Part shown: positions 13,031 through 21,623 of the stretch, piece after piece
How the letters are laid out: each line of letters begins with the position of its first letter
Numbering within the stretch: the stretch's first letter is position 1
NCBI GenBank assembly: GCA_963733935.1
Contig: CAVTEQ010000014.1
Coordinates: 558,001-622,000, forward strand
Length of the DNA: 64,000 bases
Source of the DNA: JAHFUA01 sp963733935
GTDB lineage: Bacteria > Acidobacteriota > Terriglobia > Terriglobales > Acidobacteriaceae
Direction: 5' to 3'
Translations under genes and position numbers: made by a program
Notes under the pieces: generated by a model
Seen by the model: only the letters and a program-made list of their open reading frames with translations
Told to the model about the DNA's origin: nothing
Databases searched by the model: none

Positions 13031-13522
13031 TCACTGCTTTTCCTCTCCCCGCGTTGTTCCCGGCATCGCTCCGGTTGCCGGATTTGAATTGGGCGCGGTC
13101 GGCGCCGGACCGGTGCCGGGCGCCTTCCACGGCAGCCCACGCTGGGCCAACAGCTCCATGGCGCGGTCGATGGGAATACGAGTGGTGCCCGCCTGCTGGT
13201 CCACCCAACCGTAGCTGTTCAGAGTTTCATCCGCGGAGAGGCGGTACACGTTGTAGTCGGCTACGGGATCGGGCTGAAGCTGCGGCTGCGGCACCTGCGG
13301 CGGCGAGGTATACATGCGCGGGCTCGGCAACTCTCCCCGCTGCGCGGATAAACCTCGGAAGTAGACGAACATTCCCCACAGCACCAGCAGCACCAGGATT
13401 GCCGCTAATCCCAGCGCCGCAAGAAATCCGAAGACCACGCGCAAGTCCGGCTGACTCGGCTCATAGCTCACCCCGGGATTGCGGACTTCTTCCGCGCGAA
13501 TTTCAGGCTGTTTCGACGGCAT
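13031..13522 (-). CDS. Single-span membrane protein of unknown function in the ACIII-oxidase cluster
   Basis: The ATG at 13522 overlaps the end of actF by 20 bases. The 163-residue product has a charged N-terminus, one membrane helix (about residues 30-55), then a Pro/Gln-rich exported stretch. It ends in a segment resembling the small hypothetical proteins found between ACIII and cox genes in Acidobacteriota (YGWVDQQAGTTRIPIDRAMEL). The IPIDRAM motif with a preceding Trp recurs in that group, from memory. It is probably an assembly factor or accessory subunit, inferred from location only. Confidence 0.75.
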   Translation of the reverse strand: MPSKQPEIRAEEVRNPGVSYEPSQPDLRVVFGFLAALGLAAILVLLVLWGMFVYFRGLSAQRGELPSPRMYTSPPQVPQPQLQPDPVADYNVYRLSADETLNSYGWVDQQAGTTRIPIDRAMELLAQRGLPWKAPGTGPAPTAPNSNPATGAMPGTTRGEEKQ

Positions 13523-14717
13523 GTCCCACCACTTCCTCAAAACGTTGGTCGTGCAACGGAATCAGCGGCCGCTGGCGCAGCGCCCAGGCAAACGCCGCCA
13601 TCCAGATGCCGCCGATGCCAATCGGAACCGCGACATCCATCCAAGTAAACCAGATGCCGCGCTCGAAGCCGGGCAGCGAGTTGGGCGCAATCCAGAACAG
13701 CAGGTCGACATAACGCATCAGCACCAACAGGACAGCCACGCGCGCCAGCCGTCGCGGGTTGCGCTTCAAATCGCGCGAAAGCAGCAGCGCGAAGGGCACC
13801 GCGAAATGAAACAGCACCAGCGCCAGTCCCACGTACTTCCAGCCGTTGTTTAAGCGGTGCAGATACCAGGAAATTTCGCTGGGCTCATTGCCCGCCCAGA
13901 TGATCACCAACTGAGAGTACGAGGTATAAGCCCAGAGCATGACGAACGCCAGCATCATCTTGCCCAGACTGTGCACGTGTTTTTCCTGCACGATCTCCGA
14001 CATCGGCGCGTATTGCACCAGGATCGCCAGGATGGCCACGGCGAAGGCGAAGGCCGCGAGAATCTGTCCGGCGATCAGAATGAAGGGATACACGGTCGAG
14101 CCCCAGTGCGGGTCAAGCGACATCAGCCAGTCAAAGCAGGCGAAGCTTACGGTCAGAACGTAGACGACCATCCCCGGCCCGCTGAGGCTCACCATGCGCC
14201 GGCGCAGAACACGATCGCCGCTCTCGTCCTGCGCCGCCGACCAGCGGTTCAGCAGGGATGCGATAAGTATCCAGGCCAGGAAGTAGATGACCGCGCGGGC
14301 GATGAACCATGGCGCCTGCAGGTACTGCAACTGATGCTGCAGTAAGGCATCGTGCTGCACAACGTCGCGATGGTCCCACACATAAAGGTAAGGGATGCCG
14401 AAAATCAGCGGCACAAACATCACCGCCAGCAGCGGGAGGATGCGAGTCGCGGCTTCCAGCGGCCGCCGGATCACGAATCCCCACAGGCCGCCGGCCAAGT
14501 GCTGCAACATCAAGACTGCGAGACACCCGAGCGTGATGCCCAACCACCAGATGTATCCCAACAGATAGGAGCGGAAGAACTGCGCCGGGCTGTGCGTGAC
14601 CAGGGCCCCGATCATCGCCGCCGCCAGCAACACCGCGCCGATTGCCAGCGAGCGCCGCTGAATGCGGGCCATCGCCGGCGGCGCTGGATAAGGCAGCGTT
14701 GTGGGTGTGGAGCTCAC
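13503..14717 (-). CDS. actF: Alternative Complex III quinone-binding membrane subunit ActF
   Basis: 404-residue polytopic protein with about ten membrane helices, in the position and size of ActF. It is the shorter, divergent NrfD-like paralogue of ActC in Alternative Complex III, which oxidises quinol and reduces cytochrome c. Family-typical stretches are FRSYLLGYIWWLGITLGCLAVLM at the N-terminus and LWAYTSYSQLVIIWAGNEP in the middle. It overlaps actE by four bases upstream. Confidence 0.92.
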   Translation of the reverse strand: MSSTPTTLPYPAPPAMARIQRRSLAIGAVLLAAAMIGALVTHSPAQFFRSYLLGYIWWLGITLGCLAVLMLQHLAGGLWGFVIRRPLEAATRILPLLAVMFVPLIFGIPYLYVWDHRDVVQHDALLQHQLQYLQAPWFIARAVIYFLAWILIASLLNRWSAAQDESGDRVLRRRMVSLSGPGMVVYVLTVSFACFDWLMSLDPHWGSTVYPFILIAGQILAAFAFAVAILAILVQYAPMSEIVQEKHVHSLGKMMLAFVMLWAYTSYSQLVIIWAGNEPSEISWYLHRLNNGWKYVGLALVLFHFAVPFALLLSRDLKRNPRRLARVAVLLVLMRYVDLLFWIAPNSLPGFERGIWFTWMDVAVPIGIGGIWMAAFAWALRQRPLIPLHDQRFEEVVGHAVETA

Positions 14718-15283
14718 CGTTTGTCTTCCTTTTGCGGCATGGGCTGGCCGAGCTGGCCGCGAATCTCGGCCGGCACGTCGTCAACGGTCGCGTGCTGGCT
14801 CAACTGCAGCGCTCGGATGTAAGCGATGATTCTCCAGCGGTCATCGACTGCGATCTGCTGCGCGTAATCGGGCATGCCACCGAGTCCGTTGGTGATGACG
14901 TCGAAGAAATGCCCCACTGGCGCCTGACGCAGGCGCTCGTCGTGAAGACTTGGCGGACGCAGGTATCCCCGCTGCGCCACCATGCCGTTGCCGTCGCCCA
15001 GTTCGCCGTGACAAGGCATGCAGTAGATGTTGAAGCGCTCGCGTCCGCGCTCCAGCACCGGCCGCGTTACCGCGAATGGCAGAGTCAGTACTGGCTGGAG
15101 ATTCTGCAACCCGCTCAGATAAGCAGGATCTACGTTGACCTGGCTGCGATCGACCGTACCCGGCACCAGCGGGCGGGCGGAACGTCCGTCGGCGAAGAAC
15201 TCGCTGGCGCGCAGGGGCTTGAACTTGGGCTGGTTGTGCATGTCCTGGCGGCAACCGGCGAGGAAAACTAAAACAATTGTCAT
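14714..15283 (-). CDS. actE: Alternative Complex III monoheme cytochrome c lipoprotein ActE
   Basis: Cytochrome c with one heme site (CMPCH) and a lipobox (FLAGC), the expected membrane-anchored ActE. The distal segment GYLRPPSLHDERL and ITNGLGGMPDYA are ActE-typical. Start choice is uncertain. The ATG at 15283 leaves only about ten residues before the lipobox Cys and no positive charge. The ATG at 15307 adds LARASLG and an Arg. Both lie within a dispersed inverted repeat (15275-15393), so the repeat supplies the translation start and perhaps part of the signal peptide. No clear RBS precedes either. Confidence 0.88.
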   Translation of the reverse strand: MTIVLVFLAGCRQDMHNQPKFKPLRASEFFADGRSARPLVPGTVDRSQVNVDPAYLSGLQNLQPVLTLPFAVTRPVLERGRERFNIYCMPCHGELGDGNGMVAQRGYLRPPSLHDERLRQAPVGHFFDVITNGLGGMPDYAQQIAVDDRWRIIAYIRALQLSQHATVDDVPAEIRGQLGQPMPQKEDKR

Positions 15284-15393
15284 CCCGAGCGACGCACGAG
15301 CGAGCATAGCGAGTGAGAGCAAGTCGAGGGACCTTGCGTTGTCCGCGCGAAGAACGCAAGGTCCCTCGCGACTCGTCGCTCGGGATGACAATT
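15275..15393. repeat. Large inverted repeat overlapping the actE start
   Basis: The outer arms AATTGTCATCCCGAGCG and CGCTCGGGATGACAATT are perfect complements about 85 bases apart, with an inner complementary pair (GGGACCTTGCGTT / AACGCAAGGTCCC). This is a mobile-looking palindromic repeat sitting in the actD-actE junction. Confidence 0.88.
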
Positions 15394-15409
15394 CGTGTGG
15401 GGAAGCCCG

Positions 15410-15946
15410 CTAATGCGGCACCTCCGACACCTGCTTCGGGTTCAGGCTCCCAAGGAACTTCTCTGTCTGCGCGCGGTCGTACCTCGGATCGTCGGCATAA
15501 ATGCAGAGAAAGAACCGGTCTTTGCTGGCAAAGGCGAAGCGCTCGACGTTGAATACCGGGTGATACGGCATGGGCAGCCGGTTCAGCGCCAGCATGCCGA
15601 AGACGGCAAACAGCGCCGCGCCCAGGATGGTCATCTCAAAGGTCACAACGATGAACGCGGGCCAGGAATTCAGCGGCCTGCCGCCGACGTTGATCGGGTA
15701 GTTCAACGCCGCGATCCAGTACTGCATCAGGTATCCGCCGGCGCCTCCCAGCAAGCCGCCCACCAGCACCACCAGCGGCACGCGGCTGCGGTGGTGGCCG
15801 ATGGCCTCGCTGACTTCCTCGATGGGAAACGGGCTGTAGGCATCGAGCCGGCGATAGCCTTCTTCGTAAGCTTTGCGCGCTGCAAGCGCGAGCTCGGTCG
15901 GCGAGTCGAACTCCGCCATCAGTCCGAAGATGGGCGCGCGCTTCAC
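15410..15946 (-). CDS. actD: Alternative Complex III membrane subunit ActD (DUF3341)
   Basis: 178 residues with the DUF3341 signature: N-terminal GLMAEFDSPTELALAARKA, then YSPFPIEEV, two membrane helices (about 57-80 and 95-120) and the terminal YHPVFNVERF. ActD is the two-helix accessory subunit. It overlaps the actC stop by four bases. Confidence 0.93.
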   Translation of the reverse strand: MKRAPIFGLMAEFDSPTELALAARKAYEEGYRRLDAYSPFPIEEVSEAIGHHRSRVPLVVLVGGLLGGAGGYLMQYWIAALNYPINVGGRPLNSWPAFIVVTFEMTILGAALFAVFGMLALNRLPMPYHPVFNVERFAFASKDRFFLCIYADDPRYDRAQTEKFLGSLNPKQVSEVPH

Positions 15947-17328
15947 TTGGCCTCGGCCTCCACTTCCGCTTCCGGCAGCAGGGTGCGCATTTCAAAGATC
16001 GAAATCATGGGCAGGAAGCGAATGAACAGGTACATGCACATGCCGAAGAATCCGATGGTGCCGACATAGGTGAGCCAGTCCCAGCGCGTCGGGTAATACA
16101 TGCCCCATGACGAAGTGAGGAAGTCGCGATGCAGGCTGGTGACCACGATGATGAAGCGCTCCAGCCACATGCCGATCAGCACCACGATCGAGACCGCAAA
16201 CAGCGCTCCCACCTTCTGCCGCACCCGCCGCGACCACAGCACCTGCGGCGCTACGATGTTGCAGAAGATCAGCGCCCAATAGAGTGGCGCGTAGGGACCC
16301 ATCATGCGGTTCTTCAACATGAAGAAATCGAACTCTTCCGAGCGATACCAGGACATAAAGCCTTCGATCAGGTATCCGTAGGCGACGACCAGTCCCGTGA
16401 CCAGCATGATCTTGGCCGAGTTGTCGAGGTGCCGCATGGTGATCATGTCGCCCAAGCCGTAGTACTTGCGGATGGGGATGGCGATCACCAGAACCATGGC
16501 GAATCCGGAATAAATTGCGCCGGCGACGAAGTACGGCGGAAAAATGGTGGTGTGCCAGCCGGGGATGATCGAGATGGCGAAATCGAAGCTGACCACGGTG
16601 TGCACCGAGACCACCAGCGGCGTGGCCAATCCGGCCAGCAGCAGGTAGGCCGATTCGTAATTCTTCCAGTGCCGCGCCGACCCGCGCCAGCCCATCGCCA
16701 GGAATCCGTAGGCCGCGCGGGCAAAGCGGCTGTGCGCGCGATCGCGGAGCGTGCCCAGGTCGGGAATCAAGCCCACGAACCAGAACAGCAGCGAAACCGT
16801 GAAGTACGTCGAAACCGCGAACACATCCCACACCAGCGGGCTGCGAAACTGCGGCCACACCTGCATGGTGTTGGGATAAGGGAAGAGCCAGTAGGCGAGC
16901 CACGGCCGCCCCAGGTGCAGCAGCGGAAACATGCCCGCGGACATGACGGCGAACAGCGTCATGGCTTCGGCGAAACGGTTGATGGAGTTGCGCCACGACT
17001 GGTTGAGCAGGAGCAGGATGGCGGAGATCAGCGTGCCGGCGTGGCCGATGCCGATCCACCACACGAAGTTCACGATGGCGAATCCCCAGCCGATGGGAAT
17101 GTTAATGCCCCAGATCCCGACGCCTTTCACCAACAAGTAACTCACCGCCAGTAGCAAGACCATGGTGAGGATGAAGCCCACGCCGAAGCCCACGACCCAG
17201 CCCATGGTCGTGCGCCGGGAAAGCACGATGGCGCTGATCTTGTCGGTAACCGTGGCGAAGGTGTACCCGGGCGCGATGACCGGCGGTCTACCCGAGCGCG
17301 GCGCTTGCACTGTGGGGTCTTCAGCCAT
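15943..17328 (-). CDS. actC: Alternative Complex III NrfD-like membrane subunit ActC
   Basis: 461-residue NrfD/PsrC-family protein with about ten membrane helices, the main quinol-binding subunit. The NFVWWIGIGHAGTLISAILLL segment near residue 90 is the NrfD signature, and SAMTLFAVMSAGMFPLLHLGRPW-like sequence follows. It is three bases downstream of actB. The C-terminus is acidic and cytoplasmic. Confidence 0.94.
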   Translation of the reverse strand: MAEDPTVQAPRSGRPPVIAPGYTFATVTDKISAIVLSRRTTMGWVVGFGVGFILTMVLLLAVSYLLVKGVGIWGINIPIGWGFAIVNFVWWIGIGHAGTLISAILLLLNQSWRNSINRFAEAMTLFAVMSAGMFPLLHLGRPWLAYWLFPYPNTMQVWPQFRSPLVWDVFAVSTYFTVSLLFWFVGLIPDLGTLRDRAHSRFARAAYGFLAMGWRGSARHWKNYESAYLLLAGLATPLVVSVHTVVSFDFAISIIPGWHTTIFPPYFVAGAIYSGFAMVLVIAIPIRKYYGLGDMITMRHLDNSAKIMLVTGLVVAYGYLIEGFMSWYRSEEFDFFMLKNRMMGPYAPLYWALIFCNIVAPQVLWSRRVRQKVGALFAVSIVVLIGMWLERFIIVVTSLHRDFLTSSWGMYYPTRWDWLTYVGTIGFFGMCMYLFIRFLPMISIFEMRTLLPEAEVEAEAK

Positions 17329-17331
17329 CGC

Positions 17332-20300
17332 TTAGCCCTTCTTCTCCAGTTCAGGGTTAGGATTGCGCACCCCGGCCAGATAGGTGGTCCGCGGACGCGT
17401 GTTCAACTCCGCCAGCAATCCGTAATTGCGCGGCTCGGCTTTCAGTCGCGACACCCGGCTGTTCGCGTCGTTGAGGTCGCCAAAGATGATCGCCTCGGCA
17501 GGACATGCCTGCTGGCATGCCGTCTGGATTTCCTGATCGCGGATCTTGCGCTCCTCTTTCTCGGAGTCGATGCGCGCCCGCGTGATGCGCTGAATGCAGT
17601 AGGTGCACTTCTCCATCACGCCGCGGCTGCGCACGGTCACGTCCGGGTTATGCATCAGCTTGAGGGTCGGTGTGTTCCAGTCGGAAAAGAGAAAGAAGTT
17701 GAACCGCCGCACCTTGTACGGACAGTTGTTCGAGCAGTAGCGCGTCCCCACGCAGCGGTTGTAGACCATGTCGTTAAGGCCCTCGGAGCTGTGCACGGTT
17801 GCGCCCACCGGGCAGACCAGTTCGCAAGGCGCGTTCTCGCACTGCATGCAAGGTACGGGCTGGAAAATCGTCCGCGGATTCGCAAGATCGCCTTCGTTGT
17901 AGGCGTCCACACGTAGCCAGTTCATATGGCGCTCGCGAATGACTTGCTCCTTGCCCACGACCGCAATGTTGTTCTCCGCCTGGCAGGCGACCAGGCAGGC
18001 GTTGCAGCCGACGCACGAGTTCAGGTCGATCGCCATGCCCCACTTGTATCCGGTGTAGTCGTAGTGCGGATACAAGGTCTCGTCGTAAGCGGGCTCCTCC
18101 TTCATTTCGGCGGCGAAATGAGGATTGGCGGTGAATTCCGCGAGCGTCGCTTCCCGGACGAGCGCCCGCTTTGCAGTTTCATCGATTGCCGTCTTGTTAT
18201 CGATGACCTGGTGATTCTGAGTCTGGGCCAGCGGGTATTCTTCGCCCGTCGCCGTGATCTTCACTCCGCTGGCGATCCACGCCGCATCGCTGATGCGTAC
18301 CTGAAATGCGCTGTAGCCGCGATTGGAGCCGTTGCTGCCTCCGCGCTTCAGTCCGTAGCCCATCACCAGCGTGATGGTGTTGTCGGCTTGGCCTGGCATG
18401 ACCAACGCCGGGCCGCGTACTTTGCGGCCGTGATGCTCGACCTCGACCACACTCCCGGTGCGGACCTTGAGGATGCTGCTAAGCGTGAGGTCGATGAGTA
18501 CGGCGTTGTCCCAGGTAAGCTTCGTAAGAGGTTTGGCCAGCTCTTGCAGCCAGCCGTTGTTCACCCAGCGCCCGTCGTAAACCGAAGAGTCGGGCTGGAA
18601 CACAATCTCTGGCTCCATAACGTTGTGTTCCAGTTTCGGAAGGTTCAGCGGGCGCGCGGCGACAGTGCGCGGCTTGGATTCCGAGCCGGTGGTGAAGCCA
18701 TCGTGCAGCCACTGGCGCCATGCGGGCTCGAAGGCTTCGGGCGGGCCCTTGAACTGCGACTTCCAGTAGCCTCGCACGGCGTCGTAGCTCGACTGCTCCG
18801 GCTGCTGGGTGAATACCGCGAGGAATTCGTGGGCAGAGCGGCCATTGAAGAGCGGCGCGATCAGCGGCTGGATGATCGATATCGTGCCGTCGTAAGCGCG
18901 GGCATCGCTCCAGGTCTCGAGCGGATGCGCCTCCGGCACATGCCATTGGCAGAGCCCCGAGGTTTCGTCATCGTACATTCCAAGATGGACCGTCAATCCC
19001 GCCTTCGACAACTTGTCGGCGAAACCAAAGTCTGCCGAGCGCGTTGTAGGCGGGATTGCCGCCCACGATCGCCAGCACCTGCACTTTGCCCGCGTCCATG
19101 TCCGCGACAAGGTCTTTGAGCGACGCGGTCTGGTCCACCGGACTGGCCTCGATAGGATCGATACAGGTAAGCGTCTGGCCGACATTGCCGAGCGCGTGAT
19201 TCATGGCGTGCGCCAGCGCGTGAACTTCCGGCGGCTGTTGGTCGCCAGCGACCACCAGGCTGGACCCGCGATGTTCTGCCAAATCCTTGGCAACAGCATT
19301 CAGCCAGCGGCCCTCCTCACCCGTGACGAGCAAGGCGCCGCGACCGCTTTGTACTCCAACGCCTCCCGCAATGAGCTGAGCGAATTCTCGGATTGCCGAT
19401 GCACGCATGGGCATGCGGTGGTCAGCCTTGGCACCAGTCAGCGAGGGCGTGCTTTCCATCGCGTACAGCCGATTCATCGCCATGCCCGGCTTCATCTTGC
19501 GGCGCGAGGTGAAATCGCGCGCGTACCGCTGGAAACCGGGCAATCCAGCGGGCGAGAGGAAGTCGGCATCGAGCGAAAGAATCACATCGGCTTTGTCGAA
19601 GTGATAGATCGTGTCCACCACCTGGCCGAAGGCCATCTGCGCACCGGCTTTGACGTTGTCGCGGTTGATAGGTTCGTACTGATGCCACTTGGCGTTGGGA
19701 AACTGCTTGAGCACCGCGGCGAGTTGGGCGGCGAGCGTGGGCGAGGTGACGGTTTCGGTGAGGAAGCGCAGGCCCGCGCCTCCTGAAGCCTGCTGCTGAT
19801 CGAGCGCGGCGCGAATCGTCGCCTGGAAGGAGCCCCACGGGCGCACCGTGCCCTTGTAGCTGATGGTCTGCGAGCGGTCGGGATCGTAGAGGCCGAGCAC
19901 CGAGGCTTGCGAGTGCGCGTCCGCGGCCCCCAGGCTGGCGCCGTGCTGCGGATTGCCTTCCACTTTGATCGGCCGCCCTTCAACACTCTTCACGATGATT
20001 GGCCGCGCAATGCCGCTCACCGGAAATGCAGTCGCGAAGTAGAGCGGGTTGCCCAACACGATGCGCTCCGGCTGGACTACGTAGGGCACGATCGGCTCGA
20101 GCGGCTGCTTCGTACAGCCTGCCAGACCGGCCAGCGCGAGCGATGCTCCGGCAAGCCGGAGGAAGTCACGGCGCGAACAGCCTTCCGGATCGGGGTCCCC
20201 AGCAAACCCGGTTTTGGTTTGCTGGGGTGAGGGCCACTCGGAAGCAAGCCGCGGGAATTCGCGGTGCATCACCTCATCGAATCCCGGCTCTTCGGCCAAC

Positions 20301-20452
20301 TCTTCCAGGCTCCGCCAATATGTCGGACCAGCAGCTCGCGAGAGCTTCTCCCGAATCGCCGCCAGGTCGAGCTTCGCGGCGCTCTTGGCGATGCCGATGA
20401 GCTTCGCCGCGTGCTGCTTACATCCCGGTTTGTCGCTTCCCTTCTCCATCAT
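17332..20452 (-). CDS. actB: Alternative Complex III iron-sulfur subunit ActB (one frameshift)
   Basis: Fusion of a molybdopterin-oxidoreductase-like domain (no sign of cofactor function in ACIII) and a four-cluster ferredoxin domain. Near residue 95 a twin-arginine motif (SRRDFLRLAG) with a following LAGC predicts Tat export. Cluster ligands appear as CVGCNACLVAC, CMQCENAPCELVC, CVGTRYCSNNC and CTYC with CQQAC. The frame breaks near 19035, after GGNPAYNA. Dropping one C from GCGCTCGG gives NA-SADFGFADKL, a single 1039-residue protein and exact divisibility by three. The start ATGATG overlaps the actA stop. It is best read as one intact gene with a probable one-base insertion. Confidence 0.92.
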
Positions 20453-21147
20453 CGATGACAGGTGTTGCAACTGGTCAGATCACCGGGGCTGCGGATGCCA
20501 TATGCCTTGATCAGCGCCCGCCCCATGATCTCCTGGTCCGTGTAGCTGGTGCCGGCATATTTGGCTGGATGCGCCGAGTCAGGCCGCTGCCAGCGCATGT
20601 TGAACACCTGATCTTTCGGACGCAGGTACTTGTCGGGTGCGCGATGGCAGTCCAGGCACCACTCCATCTGCAGCGACTTAGCCTGGAACATCAGCGGCAT
20701 GCGGTCCACCGGGCCGTGGCACTCGTCGCAGCCCACGCCCTTGGCGATGTGAATTTCGTGGCTGAAGTAAACGAAATCCGGCAGATCGTTTACCCGCGTC
20801 CATACCAGCGATCGCCCGGTGCGGTAGCTGTGGCGCACTGGCTCCAGCATGGGAGCGGTAGTCCACAGTTCCGAGTGGCAGTTCATGCAAGTCTTGGTGG
20901 GCGGGATGCCGGCAAAGCTGGAGTTTTCTACCGAAGTGTGGCAGTAGCGGCAATCGATGCCCAGGCCACCGGCGTGGTGGGCGTGGCTGAAGGGCACAGG
21001 CTGCTCCTGCGCCTCGCCCATGCGGTTGAACCATCCGGAACGCTGCCAGGTGGCCAGCGCCCAGCCCAGCGCGAGCAGCAGGAACACAAAGCCATAGATC
21101 GTGAAGCGGGAGATGGTGTTCGTGCTGCGGTGGAAGATCTGCGGCAT
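20449..21147 (-). CDS. actA: Alternative Complex III pentaheme cytochrome c ActA
   Basis: Five heme c sites are visible (CRYCH, CMNCH, CDECH, CLDCH, CNTCH), matching the pentaheme ActA subunit. One N-terminal helix (FVFLLLALGWALATW) anchors it. 232 residues is normal. It is the first gene of the respiratory operon and receives electrons from ActB for transfer to ActE or the oxidase. The stop overlaps actB's start. Confidence 0.94.
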   Translation of the reverse strand: MPQIFHRSTNTISRFTIYGFVFLLLALGWALATWQRSGWFNRMGEAQEQPVPFSHAHHAGGLGIDCRYCHTSVENSSFAGIPPTKTCMNCHSELWTTAPMLEPVRHSYRTGRSLVWTRVNDLPDFVYFSHEIHIAKGVGCDECHGPVDRMPLMFQAKSLQMEWCLDCHRAPDKYLRPKDQVFNMRWQRPDSAHPAKYAGTSYTDQEIMGRALIKAYGIRSPGDLTSCNTCHR

Positions 21148-21623
21148 CCGAACTTTCCCTGCCCATGCGGCGTCCCACCACGCCGCCTTTCGACTAGGTT
21201 ATGACGACAGTGATCAGATGGTTGGTTGGTATGAGTGGTTTTACAGCGCTCCTCACCAAACGCTGCAATGAGCAAGCCGGGGATTATAAAGGCACCGTTT
21301 CCAGCTTCGCAAGCTAGCGCTTGCGGACTGACCCGTGAACGGCATTCCCTTCCAGGAACTTCGATTCCCGCGCCGGCATCCGGGATTGCTCCCCGCCAAG
21401 TCCCTGGTGGTTACCCGCCTGGGTACCTGCCTTGGGGCAACCGTATGTCATTGATGGCTCAGCTACTTCTAATGCATGGCGGGGTAACGAAAGGCCAATT
21501 ACGCATTCCGCGGCGGAGTTTTCATGCTACTTTTACGAAAGGTCTCGCAGCTTCCGTCGCAGACTGTTCCGATCCGCCTGCGTGTGAGTTCGTGCAGCGG
21601 CGCGCGCCGGTGGAGCATCGTTT
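21148..21623. other. Divergent intergenic region
   Basis: About 475 bases between the divergently transcribed actA and the TPR gene. It must hold both promoters, but I see no convincing -35/-10 pair. A plus-strand open frame running through it (from 21235) has no family features and ends inside the TPR gene in another frame, so I do not call it. Confidence 0.6.
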
